A DNA stretch of 64,000 nucleotides, taken from NCBI RefSeq assembly GCF_014518315.1, contig NZ_JACVEL010000002.1:124001-188000 (forward strand). The letters are read 5' to 3'. This document shows positions 1 through 9,065 of this stretch, piece after piece. Position numbers and translations under genes: made by a program. The stretch's first letter is position 1. Each line of letters starts with the position of its first letter. Under the pieces are notes generated by a model. The model searched no databases. It was not told the origin of the DNA and was given only the letters and a program-made list of their open reading frames with translations. This DNA comes from Taishania pollutisoli (lineage in GTDB: Bacteria > Bacteroidota > Bacteroidia > Flavobacteriales_D > Crocinitomicaceae).

Positions 1-1
1 C

Positions 2-1795
2 AGCCAATTGAAAAACAACCGCTACAATGCGCATAAAATGAACGTTCAGACACAAATCATTTCAGGAATTGATTGGTTTGACGTGAAAATAAATGTGTCG
101 TTCGGAAAGCAACAGGCAGGATTGAAAGAAATTCAAAAATCCATTCTCAATAAAACCCGGTTTGTACAATTGGGAGACGGAACGCAGGGAATCTTGCCGC
201 AGGAGTGGATTGAAAAATTCGGACATTATTTTCGCTCCGGGGAAATTAAAAATGACACCATCCAGGTGCATAAAAGTAATTTTAAACGGATTGATGAACT
301 GTTTGAACGGGAAGTCTTGTCCCGGGAAGCACAGTTGGAAATTGATCAGTACAAACAAAAACTGGAAAATTTTCATTCGATCAGAAAGGTTCAGGTACCC
401 GAAAAATTAAATGCTACGCTGCGTGATTACCAGAAAGAAGGACTCAACTGGCTTCACTTTTTAGATGAATTTTCCTTTGGAGGTTGCCTGGCCGATGACA
501 TGGGATTGGGAAAAACCATCCAGATTATTGCTTACTTTTTAACCCGCCATGAAAAAGGAAATACCCGGCCCAACCTGGTAATTGTTCCCACCTCGTTACT
601 CTTCAACTGGCAGCGGGAAATGGATAAGTTTGCTCCTCATCTGAATTACATCGCGTTGCACGGAACAAACAGGGAAACATATACAGTTGATTTCAACCTG
701 TATGATGTAGTGCTTACAACCTATGGTACCTTATTGTCAGATGTGGAGGAATTGAAAAAACAACGCTTTGACTGCCTTGTTCTCGACGAATCCCAGGCGA
801 TTAAAAACCCGGATTCAAAACGCTACAAAGCCGTGCGTTTGCTGGATGCACGACAGCGATTGGTGGTGACAGGTACACCATTGGAAAATAACACATTTGA
901 TTTGTATGCCCAGTTGTCGTTCGCGATGCCGGGATTATTGGGTAGTGCCAAACGCTTTGCGGCCGATTATTCGACCCCCATTGATAAATTCCAGGATACA
1001 GCACGCGCAAAAGAATTGCAACAGAAAATTCATCCGTTTGTGTTGCGACGAACCAAAAAACAGGTGGCTGCAGAATTACCCGAAAAAACCGAAATGGTCG
1101 TTTATTGTGAAATGGACACCGAACAACGAAGGGTGTATGATACCTACAAAATAGAATTTCAAAAGTACCTGGCGGGCTTGTCAGAGGAAGAATTACAGGC
1201 GTCAGGACTACATGTCTTGCAAGGGTTGGCCAAGTTGCGGCAAATCTGCAATTCCCCTGCATTACTTTCCGATGATGAATTTTACGGTGATCAGTCTGCC
1301 AAACTGGATGAATTGATGGCACAAATCAACAACCTGAAAGAAGCGCATAAAATATTGGTGTTCTCGCAATTCGTAGGAATGCTTGACCTGATCAAAAAAC
1401 GGCTGGATGATCACAAAATCAGGTACGCTTATCTGACAGGACAGACAAAAAAACGGGAAGAACAAGTTGAAATTTTTCAAACTGATGAAACTGTCCGCGT
1501 ATTTCTAATCAGCTTAAAAGCGGGAGGGACCGGCTTGAACCTTACACGGGCAGAATACGTGTTTTTAGTGGACCCGTGGTGGAATCCGGCTGTGGAAAAC
1601 CAGGCAATCGACCGGGCACACCGCATCGGACAGACCAATAAGGTAGTTGCCGTTCGCCTGATTACCCCGGGCACCATAGAAGAAAAGATTATGGAATTGC
1701 AGCAACGGAAACGTCAGTTGGCTGATGAACTGGTCCATACAGATAACAGCATGCTCAAACAATTATCCAAAGAAGAGTTGATGAAGTTGATGTAA
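2..1795 (+). CDS. SNF2-family DEAD/DEAH helicase, C-terminal part (5' truncated by window)
   Basis: The reading frame is open to the left edge, so the start lies outside the window; family members in Bacteroidota are often near 1,000 residues and only about 595 are seen. The SNF2 ATPase core is complete. Counting from the TTG at base 8, Walker A (DMGLGKT) is at residues 164-170, the DEAH-type motif reads DESQ, motif III-like VTGTPLENN follows, and the second RecA lobe carries SLKAGGTGLNL and QAIDRAHRIGQ. The protein should use ATP to translocate on double-stranded DNA and remodel protein-DNA or polymerase-DNA complexes, as bacterial Swi2/Snf2 proteins such as RapA do; the actual partner cannot be read from sequence. 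No neighbour suggests a restriction or defence context. Confidence 0.9.
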   Translation, partial: SQLKNNRYNAHKMNVQTQIISGIDWFDVKINVSFGKQQAGLKEIQKSILNKTRFVQLGDGTQGILPQEWIEKFGHYFRSGEIKNDTIQVHKSNFKRIDELFEREVLSREAQLEIDQYKQKLENFHSIRKVQVPEKLNATLRDYQKEGLNWLHFLDEFSFGGCLADDMGLGKTIQIIAYFLTRHEKGNTRPNLVIVPTSLLFNWQREMDKFAPHLNYIALHGTNRETYTVDFNLYDVVLTTYGTLLSDVEELKKQRFDCLVLDESQAIKNPDSKRYKAVRLLDARQRLVVTGTPLENNTFDLYAQLSFAMPGLLGSAKRFAADYSTPIDKFQDTARAKELQQKIHPFVLRRTKKQVAAELPEKTEMVVYCEMDTEQRRVYDTYKIEFQKYLAGLSEEELQASGLHVLQGLAKLRQICNSPALLSDDEFYGDQSAKLDELMAQINNLKEAHKILVFSQFVGMLDLIKKRLDDHKIRYAYLTGQTKKREEQVEIFQTDETVRVFLISLKAGGTGLNLTRAEYVFLVDPWWNPAVENQAIDRAHRIGQTNKVVAVRLITPGTIEEKIMELQQRKRQLADELVHTDNSMLKQLSKEELMKLM

Positions 1796-1862
1796 ATACC
1801 GTACCGGATCAAAAAGTGATGGATTCCGGTGGAATTTAATCGCGAATACCTGACGTTTTCGT

Positions 1863-1870
1863 TACATTTG
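1863..1870 (+). promoter_or_regulatory. Bacteroidota -7 element (TACATTTG) upstream of DUF808 gene
   Basis: The octamer fits TAnnTTTG and lies 18 bases before the ATG at 1889, giving a leader of roughly a dozen bases. I see no clear TTG at the expected -33 distance, so this is a partial promoter match. Confidence 0.4.
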
Positions 1871-1888
1871 CTCCCTGAATAAAAAAAT

Positions 1889-2758
1889 ATGGCATCAAGT
1901 TTTTTTGCAATTTTAGATGATATCGCAGCATTGATGGACGATGTTGCTGTTGCCAGTAAATTGGCGACAAAGAAAACAGCGGGTATCCTGGGGGATGATT
2001 TAGCAGTGAATGCGGAAAAAGCCACGGGTTTTCTTTCTTCACGGGAATTACCGGTCTTGTGGGCCATTACAAAAGGTTCTTTGCTGAATAAACTGATCAT
2101 CGTTCCAGTCATTTTCGGATTGAATTTTCTATTGCCCGTTGCCATTAAAATAATCCTGATCATCGGCGGGTTTTACCTGGCGTATGAAGGAGTGGAGAAA
2201 ATCATCGAATACCTGTTTCACCGGAAGGACAAAGCTCATACTTCGGCAAAAGAAGAGCTTGAGGAGGAAGGCATGGAAGCGGAGAAGAAGAAGGTACGTT
2301 CAGCGATTTCAACAGATTTTATTCTTTCACTGGAAATTGTGATCATCGCATTGGCAACAGTGCTGGACAAACCATTATCCGTTCAGATCATAACCGTTGC
2401 AGTTGTAGCGTTAATTGCGACAGTAGGAGTGTATGGGATCGTTGCACTCATTGTGAGAATGGACGATGCAGGATTCAAATTAATCAAGCGTTCCAAAAAT
2501 GACGGCTTTTTGCGGAAATTGGGGAATTTAATGGTCAATGCGCTTCCGATGGTGATTCGCTCGCTCGCTGTGATTGGCACCATTGCATTAATCCTGGTAT
2601 CGGGAGGTATTTTTGTTCACAACATTGATTATTTACATCACCTGCTACCGGGTGTTCCTTCCATTGTGAAAGAAATTGCTGCCGGACTGATTGCCGGATT
2701 GCTTGCTGTACCGGTAATGGCAGTAATTAAGAAATTGGTAACAGCAGTGAAAAAATAA
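1889..2758 (+). CDS. DUF808 / YedI-family inner membrane protein
   Basis: A 289-residue protein matching DUF808 (E. coli YedI) from its first residues: the N-terminus MASSFFAILDDIAALMDD and the following VASKLATKKTAGILGDDLAVNAEKA segment are hallmarks of the family. About six hydrophobic stretches follow (around residues 65-100, 145-190 and 215-285), separated by a charged cytoplasmic loop near residues 110-140. The length is normal. Function is not established for this family; a transport or membrane-maintenance role is only a guess. It is followed after 31 bases by a DoxX gene in the same direction, so the two may be cotranscribed. Confidence 0.85.
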   Translation: MASSFFAILDDIAALMDDVAVASKLATKKTAGILGDDLAVNAEKATGFLSSRELPVLWAITKGSLLNKLIIVPVIFGLNFLLPVAIKIILIIGGFYLAYEGVEKIIEYLFHRKDKAHTSAKEELEEEGMEAEKKKVRSAISTDFILSLEIVIIALATVLDKPLSVQIITVAVVALIATVGVYGIVALIVRMDDAGFKLIKRSKNDGFLRKLGNLMVNALPMVIRSLAVIGTIALILVSGGIFVHNIDYLHHLLPGVPSIVKEIAAGLIAGLLAVPVMAVIKKLVTAVKK

Positions 2759-2789
2759 GTTCCTTACCTTTACTGGAAATAACAATACA

Positions 2790-3209
2790 ATGAGCATCCT
2801 GAAAAACCTGTTAAAAAACCCGTCGTACGGGAAGAATATTGATTTATCCCTTTTATTGCTCCGCATTGCAGCGGGTGGATTTATGCTGTCGCACGGATAT
2901 GGGAAAATGGTCAAATTATTCAACGGAATAGTTGAATTTGCAGATCCGATTGGATTGGGAGTCGAGTTGTCATTGATTTTAACAGTATTTTCAGAAGTGT
3001 TATGTGCGTTGTTTATATTACTGGGAATCATTCCGCGCCTGGCAGCGATTCCGTTGATCATCACCATGCTTGTAATTGTTCTTGTAGTACATGCCAGTGA
3101 TGGATTTGAAAAGCAGGAATTACCATTGTTTTACCTCATTTCTTATCTCGTGATTTTATTGGTTGGGGCAGGTAAATACTCCGTGCAAAGTCTGTTTTCA
3201 AAAGGGTAA
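2790..3209 (+). CDS. DoxX-family membrane protein
   Basis: 139 residues with four predicted membrane helices. The conserved DoxX opening is present: LLLRIAAGGFMLSHGYGKM near residues 20-40, followed by the helix with LILTVFSEVLCALFILLGI. DoxX-like proteins are small quinone-reductase-related or thiosulfate:quinone oxidoreductase-associated membrane proteins, but most bacterial members have no proven substrate. The length fits the family. The gene sits 31 bases after the DUF808 gene and is probably in the same transcript. Function here is unassigned. Confidence 0.85.
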   Translation: MSILKNLLKNPSYGKNIDLSLLLLRIAAGGFMLSHGYGKMVKLFNGIVEFADPIGLGVELSLILTVFSEVLCALFILLGIIPRLAAIPLIITMLVIVLVVHASDGFEKQELPLFYLISYLVILLVGAGKYSVQSLFSKG

Positions 3210-3245
3210 AAACTAGTTTTATAGAAGCTTTTGAGAATTAAATGT

Positions 3246-3253
3246 TACTTTTG
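3246..3253 (+). promoter_or_regulatory. -7 element (TACTTTTG) that fixes the next start codon
   Basis: This exact TAnnTTTG match overlaps the first in-frame ATG (3242) of the following gene. Transcription from it would begin near 3258, so translation must use the next ATG at 3269, which also begins a well-formed signal peptide. Confidence 0.55.
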
Positions 3254-3268
3254 CACACAAAAAATCTT

Positions 3269-4765
3269 ATGAAAGCTACTATTTTATGTTTCTTTTTTCT
3301 TTTACCGACAATTTATTTGTTTTCTCAAAAGGATGAAGGAAAGTTGTCAAATCCCATCCCTAATTCATTCATTGAAAAAAGTGTCTCATTTTTTCATAAT
3401 GGAAACCTCTACTTTTTTGACAGCAATGCTGCATATAAAGAGAATACCGTAGTTGTGAATACAGAAAACGGTGATGTATCAACATTTCAACAAAATAAAT
3501 TAGTGATTGATAACTATGCCATTACGTCGGTTAATAATAAAAAACACATTTCAGGAGAATACCTGTATGAATTGGTTTATTGCTCTAATAAAAAGAAGTT
3601 TGGGAATGTGTCATATGCGATTCTGAAGCGAAATTTAAACAGAATATCTGAGGTTGAAAAAGTGTTGTGGTTGGATAATTTTCAGTTATCACCAACGATG
3701 ATTACCTATTCAACTGTTAATATTTCATTTTTTCCGGGGAAGTCTGGTTTTTACATCATTCGTAAAGCCACAGTTGGTAAGAGCGGAGAACAAAATTACA
3801 TAGCAAAATACAATTATGATCTGGAAGAAGAATGGAAAAAAGATTTCTCATTCACAAATGAAAAAGGAATTGATGTAGATTATACAGATGTTAATGAAAA
3901 TGATGACCTTTTGGTATGTATAAAAATGACAGGGGATGTGAAGGGACGTTGGTCGTTTAAATCTACGGTCACCGTAAACCAATCCGGATTGTTTTTTTAT
4001 ATTTTGGATAAAGAAGGCAATGAAATGGGAATCGCACCAAAAATAGATCAAAATATCTTTTTTAAAGCATACGATTTACGTTATTATCCTGAAAAAAAAG
4101 AGGTGGTAGGTTTTTTTCAGGTGAACAAGTTAAATCAAAAAGATTATACAATCTATGGGAATGGGTACGCATACATGAAATGGGATGAAGAAGGTTCTAT
4201 CTTAGTAAGCAATTCTCACTACTTTACAATAGATGAATTTAAAACACCTGAATTTGATCAGTTTCTAAAAGTAAAAGGGAGGGATTCGAAAGATATAGTA
4301 GATAAAAATAATGAACTGTTACCATTTAGTTCCGGCTTCTATTCAATATCCTTCAGCCCAAATCAGGAAGTCGTTTTAGGATATAAATATGGGAAACAAT
4401 TACTCTACAAAGTAAACGAACATGGAGAATTGGATTGGACTTATTTTATGGCAATTAATAACTGTATAATAGGTGAATTTATTTTTGGGGAGGACGACAT
4501 ATATTTTATTGCAACAGACTATGCTGAGAATTTTGTTTCAGGAAAGTATGAGATAGCCGCTCAATCTAAAAAAGAAATTTTATCTGCCCGAAAAATAGAC
4601 ATGAAATCGGGTGAGTTAATAACGATTAACCCGATCTCTAATATCCCATCGGACTACCTCGTCTATAGACAATCAATTTTAGTAGACGAAAATAAAACGA
4701 CAGCTGTAATTGAGTATCGGAATACCAGGAAGAATAGTCGGAAATATGTGACTTACAATTTATAA
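3269..4765 (+). CDS. Exported protein of unknown function
   Basis: 498 residues from the ATG at 3269, which I prefer to the ATG at 3242 because the latter lies at the promoter -7 element. The protein opens with a signal peptide (MKATILCFFFLLPTIYLFS, cut after FSQ-like sequence). The rest is rich in aromatic and charged residues in alternating strands with recurring phrases such as WSFKSTVTV, YYPEKKEVVGFFQV and GYKYGKQLLYKV, which suggests a beta-propeller-like fold. No family was recognised. It has no lipobox and no visible T9SS sorting domain; the last residues are RNTRKNSRKYVTYNL. The base composition is more A/T-rich than that of its neighbours. It appears to be monocistronic. Confidence 0.7.
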   Translation: MKATILCFFFLLPTIYLFSQKDEGKLSNPIPNSFIEKSVSFFHNGNLYFFDSNAAYKENTVVVNTENGDVSTFQQNKLVIDNYAITSVNNKKHISGEYLYELVYCSNKKKFGNVSYAILKRNLNRISEVEKVLWLDNFQLSPTMITYSTVNISFFPGKSGFYIIRKATVGKSGEQNYIAKYNYDLEEEWKKDFSFTNEKGIDVDYTDVNENDDLLVCIKMTGDVKGRWSFKSTVTVNQSGLFFYILDKEGNEMGIAPKIDQNIFFKAYDLRYYPEKKEVVGFFQVNKLNQKDYTIYGNGYAYMKWDEEGSILVSNSHYFTIDEFKTPEFDQFLKVKGRDSKDIVDKNNELLPFSSGFYSISFSPNQEVVLGYKYGKQLLYKVNEHGELDWTYFMAINNCIIGEFIFGEDDIYFIATDYAENFVSGKYEIAAQSKKEILSARKIDMKSGELITINPISNIPSDYLVYRQSILVDENKTTAVIEYRNTRKNSRKYVTYNL

Positions 4766-4903
4766 CGCTAAATTTATTGTTTCGTATTCTGATTAAATAA
4801 TAAGTAATACTTAAATATTTCCATGTATTTTCTCTAACTTTCTTGCTGTGTGGGGAATTAATCTTAATTTCACATTCAAATTTAGCGTACAACCAAAAAC
4901 ACA

Positions 4904-7165
4904 GTGAAACTTTCACTATCAAATCGGCAACTTTCAGAAATCGTTGGAGGTAAAAACGGTGTGGGAGAAAATGTATCTTCTGTTCACAGTATTGTTTATG
5001 ACTCCAGGAGAATCGCAACTGCGTCTACCAGTGCATTTTTTGCATTGAAAGGAGTGCACAGCGACGGACATACTTTTATCGATGATGCCTATGAGAAAGG
5101 AATCCGCACATTTGTTGTGAGTGAGAATGTCACAGAAGCTTCTTTTCCTGGAGCGTGTTTCATATACGTGGATGATACGTTGAATGCATTGTTCCGGTTG
5201 GCAGCATACCACCGAAGGTCTTTCAAAGGAAAAGTGGTGTTGATTTCAGGGAAAATCGGAAAAACAAGTGTCAAGGAATGGTTGTATACCTTGCTGGCAC
5301 CTGAACTGAGTGTTTCCAGAAGCCCGAAAAGCTATAATTCCAACCTGGGAATAGCTATATCGGTGCTGGAAGCAAACCCGGTTTCTGATGTGGTATTGAT
5401 TGAAGTGAAACCCCACGAGGAATTAAACCCCGCTAAAATTAATGAATTGCTGCATCCCGATCTGGGTATTTTAACGACAACAGAAGTAGCGGGAACGATG
5501 TTCCCGGATGCATATTTCGAAGCGTTGTACAAAGGATGTACCGATTTGTTTCATGCGGAACGACAACGTGCTTTCCTGAATATGAAAACAGCTGTACGCT
5601 TTGTCAACCCATTAAAGGAAGAGTTGTATCCGAGTGAAGCAAAACGGAAAAATGTGGCACTGGCACATGCCGTAGCATTGAAAATGGGGATTTCTGAACC
5701 GAAGCTGCAAGAAAAAATGAAGCATTTACCGGATCTGGCATTGAGAATGGAAACATTTGAAGGAAAAAACGGGAACTTTATTATCAACGATTTGTACAAC
5801 CTGGATGCGGATGCATTTCGAAGTTCACTTGAATTTCAGCAGGCACTGGCAAAGCGAAAAAAACGTGCGGTCATTTTAGGGTTACAGGAAACCGATTTAC
5901 CTAAAAAACAAGCATTGGAAGAATTGATCCGTGAATTCAAGCCGGATTATTTTTTCCTGTTGAATGAAAACGAAACGTTTACAGAGCAGTTAAAAGATAC
6001 GGTTATTCTGATCAAAGGAAGTACTTCCAGGTATTTGTTGCGCATCGCGAATCAACTCAAAGAAAAACGCCACCATACACATCTGCGGATCAACCTGAAA
6101 TCGCTGCGGAAGAATATTATCGCTCATAAGCAGGTACTACCGGAAGGAACCAAATTAATGGCAATGATGAAAGCCTCCGGGTATGGGTCCGGACTGGATA
6201 AAATGGTTCAGTTTGTCGACGGATACGGAGTCGATTACTTTGGCGTTGCATTTGTGGATGAAGGTGTTGCAGTACGCAATGCCGGGATTGCAAAGCCGAT
6301 CATGGTGATGAATACCGAAGAAGACAATTACGAGGCATGCATCAACCACCGGTTGGAACCTGCAATTTTTGATTTTCAACAGTTGGATGACTTTATTTCG
6401 GAGTGTATCTATCAGGGAGTGTACGATTACCCGATTCACCTGAAAATCGACACGGGAATGCGACGGTTGGGGTTTGAACCGGATCAGTTGGGAGCAGTGT
6501 TGGAAATCATTCAATCACAGCCCGAAGTCAGAATAAAAAGTGTGTATTCACACCTGGCTGAATCTGATAACCTGCGGGATAGACGCTTTACAGAGCACCA
6601 AATCCGGCAATTCGCACTTGCTGTCAATAAAATCCGGCAAGTCATTGATTACCCGTTTGAACAGCATATTTTAAATTCCCCGGGGATTGAAAACTACCCG
6701 ACAGTAGATTTTTCTATGGCCCGGTTAGGAATCGGCATGTACGGAATTTCCGCAAACCCGTCCTTTAAACGGAAGTTAGAACCCGTGATCAGCTGGTACA
6801 GTGTTGTTTCGCAAGTGAAAAGAGTCGCGGCCGGTCAAAGTGTAGGGTATTCACGCTCCTATTATTGTAAAACAGACACCATTGTTGCAGTTGTTCCTGT
6901 TGGTTATGCGGATGGACTGAGACGCTCATTGAGCAACGGAGCCGGTTACCTGACAATTAACGGTACAAAATGCCCGATCATCGGTAAAGTGTGTATGGAC
7001 ATGGTGATGGTGGATGCAACCAATGCGAAGGTAAAAGTAGGGGATGAGGCAGAAATCATCGGTCCGAATTGTCCGTTGGAAAAAATGGCTGAACTGTTAG
7101 GAACGATTCCCTACGAAGTCATGACCTCTATTTCAGAACGAGTACATAAAGTGTATGTTGAATAA
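4904..7165 (+). CDS. alr: MurF-like / alanine racemase fusion (MurF half probably degenerate)
   Basis: 753 residues, GTG start. Residues 1-385 align with MurF (UDP-MurNAc-tripeptide:D-Ala-D-Ala ligase); residues 390-753 are a PLP-dependent alanine racemase. Fused murF-alr genes are typical of Bacteroidota, where the fusion usually exceeds 800 residues. The racemase half looks intact: PLP lysine K423 in MMKASGYGSG, SHLAESD, VGYSRSYY, VPVGYADGLRR and CMDMVMVD. The MurF half is eroded. Its P-loop reads GKIGKTS, lacking the usual Asn before GKT. The conserved His of the central domain is absent. About 60 residues are missing between LNMK (225-228) and the NVALAHA helix (250-256), and DSYN reads DLYN. 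The 3' end overlaps the next gene by 11 bases. D-alanine supply for peptidoglycan is the confident role; ligase activity is doubtful. Confidence 0.88.
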   Translation: MKLSLSNRQLSEIVGGKNGVGENVSSVHSIVYDSRRIATASTSAFFALKGVHSDGHTFIDDAYEKGIRTFVVSENVTEASFPGACFIYVDDTLNALFRLAAYHRRSFKGKVVLISGKIGKTSVKEWLYTLLAPELSVSRSPKSYNSNLGIAISVLEANPVSDVVLIEVKPHEELNPAKINELLHPDLGILTTTEVAGTMFPDAYFEALYKGCTDLFHAERQRAFLNMKTAVRFVNPLKEELYPSEAKRKNVALAHAVALKMGISEPKLQEKMKHLPDLALRMETFEGKNGNFIINDLYNLDADAFRSSLEFQQALAKRKKRAVILGLQETDLPKKQALEELIREFKPDYFFLLNENETFTEQLKDTVILIKGSTSRYLLRIANQLKEKRHHTHLRINLKSLRKNIIAHKQVLPEGTKLMAMMKASGYGSGLDKMVQFVDGYGVDYFGVAFVDEGVAVRNAGIAKPIMVMNTEEDNYEACINHRLEPAIFDFQQLDDFISECIYQGVYDYPIHLKIDTGMRRLGFEPDQLGAVLEIIQSQPEVRIKSVYSHLAESDNLRDRRFTEHQIRQFALAVNKIRQVIDYPFEQHILNSPGIENYPTVDFSMARLGIGMYGISANPSFKRKLEPVISWYSVVSQVKRVAAGQSVGYSRSYYCKTDTIVAVVPVGYADGLRRSLSNGAGYLTINGTKCPIIGKVCMDMVMVDATNAKVKVGDEAEIIGPNCPLEKMAELLGTIPYEVMTSISERVHKVYVE

Positions 7166-9065
7166 ATTACAGCCGACATATCCCGTTGTTTCCCTTACTG
7201 GAAAAATAGCCCTTCGTCTCGGATTACTTTTTGTGTTTTGGATTTTCGTGTTTGATGCGCAACGCATCTTTTTTACCATTCACAACCTGAGCAAATTTTC
7301 TGAATTGGGGTTTTTTAACTGGTTGGGAGCCTTTGTTTTTTCATTTCGGCTGGACATGGCCACGGCAGGCTACCTGAGTATACTACCCGGGATTTTTTTA
7401 ATACTTGCAACGACGTGGGAAGCAAAATGGGCGTACCGGGTATTTGCAGCTACGCTGTTGTTTGAAGCCATTGTCTGTGCGTTGATACACGCAGGAGAAA
7501 TCAATGCTTACCCGGAGTGGAATCACAAACTCACCGGACGTGTTTTTACCCATTTATCCAACCCTGATGAGGTTGTCAGAACAGCCGATTACGGGATGAT
7601 GTTCTGGTTTTTTATCTATGCGGGACTGGAAATCATACTGGCATTTAAATTGAGAAAATGGTTTTTCCCGTTCAAAACGACCGGATGGGAATTGTCAGCT
7701 TTGAAACGTACTTTTGTAACAATGATGACCATACCAGTGGCATTCGCGACCTGTTTGTTACTTGCCAGGGGAGGATTGCAACCGATCCCGATTAATACGG
7801 ATGCGGCAATTTATACCAATGATTATGTCGCCAATGATTTATCCGTCAACTCAACGTATTATTTTGCCAAAAGTTTCTTATTGTACAACCGGACGGATAT
7901 TGATGAATTCATACCTGAAATTACCGATGAACAAGCAGCTCAGACGCAAGAACTGCTGTACGGCTACAATACGTATCACGAGAATTGGATTCTGGACAAC
8001 AAACGCCCGAATTTCGTGTTCATCATCCTGGAAAGCTGGACGGGAAATGCAATGGGCTGTCTCACAAAAACAACGACGGCAACTCCTCATTTTGATGAGT
8101 TGACCAAAGACGGACTATTCTTCTCCAATATTTACGGTGTTTCAGGAACATCTGAAATCGGTAATTCCGCTATTTTCAGCGGATACCCGGGAGTTCCCGA
8201 AATTTCAATTACCATGCAGCCGGATAAACACCGGAAGATTCCTTGTTTGAATGAAGACCTGGAAAAGTGGGGATATACTTCAGCGTATTTGTTCAGTGGT
8301 GACCTGAAATACGGAAACATAGGCGGGTATTTTACCGATCACGGGTTTGATCACGTTGAAGATGAAAATAACTTCCCGAAATCATTGGGGAAAGGAAAAT
8401 TAAACTATTACGATGAGGATTTATACGATCTGCTGATTGCGAAAATGAATCAGCTTCCGCAACCCTTCCTGCAGTGTGGCTTTACGGGAAGTACCCACTC
8501 TCCATATGATTTTCCGAATGCAGAGCGCTTTTCCCGGTTCGGAGGAGTAGAAGGAAAATTCCACAATTCGATGCTATATGCCGACTCGTGCCTGTACGAT
8601 TTTCTTCAAAAAGCAAAAAAACAGTCCTGGTATGCGAATACCGTTTTTGTTTTCGTAGCAGATCACGGACATGCCTCCAATTTACAGCAAAATCCTTCTG
8701 CTAGCGCGTACAACAGAATTCCGCTGTTGATTTGGGGAGAACCGTTGAAACAGGAATACAAAGGAAAAACAATCCACAAACTGGGATCTCAGGCTGATAT
8801 TGTTCGAACTTTGCTCTACCAGATGGGAGGAGATTATCAACGGTACAAATGGGCAAAAGATTTGTTGAACCCGAATGCACCGGAATTCGCCTTGCATACA
8901 ATTAACCGGGGGTATGGTTGGGTAACACCAAAAGGAAATTTTACCTACCACATGGAAAATAAGTATTTTGTGGAAAATACTTATTCCGAAGCGGATACCG
9001 AACGGGAATTTTCTACCTGTCAGTCACTGTTGGCATTGATTTATGAAGAATATAAAAAATTATAA
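7155..9065 (+). CDS. LTA-synthase-like sulfatase-fold membrane enzyme
   Basis: 636 residues. Five membrane helices lie in the first ~210 residues (around 18-38, 55-85, 95-112, 147-165 and 186-205), followed by an extracytoplasmic alkaline-phosphatase-superfamily domain. That domain starts at NFVFIILESWTGNAMG, where E293 is a metal ligand. The probable nucleophile is T332 in SGTSEIGNSAIFSGYP; VADHGH supplies metal ligands further on. LtaS-like enzymes move phosphoglycerol or phosphoethanolamine groups onto envelope glycolipids. A Gram-negative organism makes no lipoteichoic acid, so a phosphotransferase acting on lipid A, glycans or membrane lipids is more likely. The start overlaps the murF-alr stop by 11 bases and the end overlaps the glycosyltransferase by 23, pointing to a tightly coupled envelope operon. 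Confidence 0.85.
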   Translation: MLNKLQPTYPVVSLTGKIALRLGLLFVFWIFVFDAQRIFFTIHNLSKFSELGFFNWLGAFVFSFRLDMATAGYLSILPGIFLILATTWEAKWAYRVFAATLLFEAIVCALIHAGEINAYPEWNHKLTGRVFTHLSNPDEVVRTADYGMMFWFFIYAGLEIILAFKLRKWFFPFKTTGWELSALKRTFVTMMTIPVAFATCLLLARGGLQPIPINTDAAIYTNDYVANDLSVNSTYYFAKSFLLYNRTDIDEFIPEITDEQAAQTQELLYGYNTYHENWILDNKRPNFVFIILESWTGNAMGCLTKTTTATPHFDELTKDGLFFSNIYGVSGTSEIGNSAIFSGYPGVPEISITMQPDKHRKIPCLNEDLEKWGYTSAYLFSGDLKYGNIGGYFTDHGFDHVEDENNFPKSLGKGKLNYYDEDLYDLLIAKMNQLPQPFLQCGFTGSTHSPYDFPNAERFSRFGGVEGKFHNSMLYADSCLYDFLQKAKKQSWYANTVFVFVADHGHASNLQQNPSASAYNRIPLLIWGEPLKQEYKGKTIHKLGSQADIVRTLLYQMGGDYQRYKWAKDLLNPNAPEFALHTINRGYGWVTPKGNFTYHMENKYFVENTYSEADTEREFSTCQSLLALIYEEYKKL

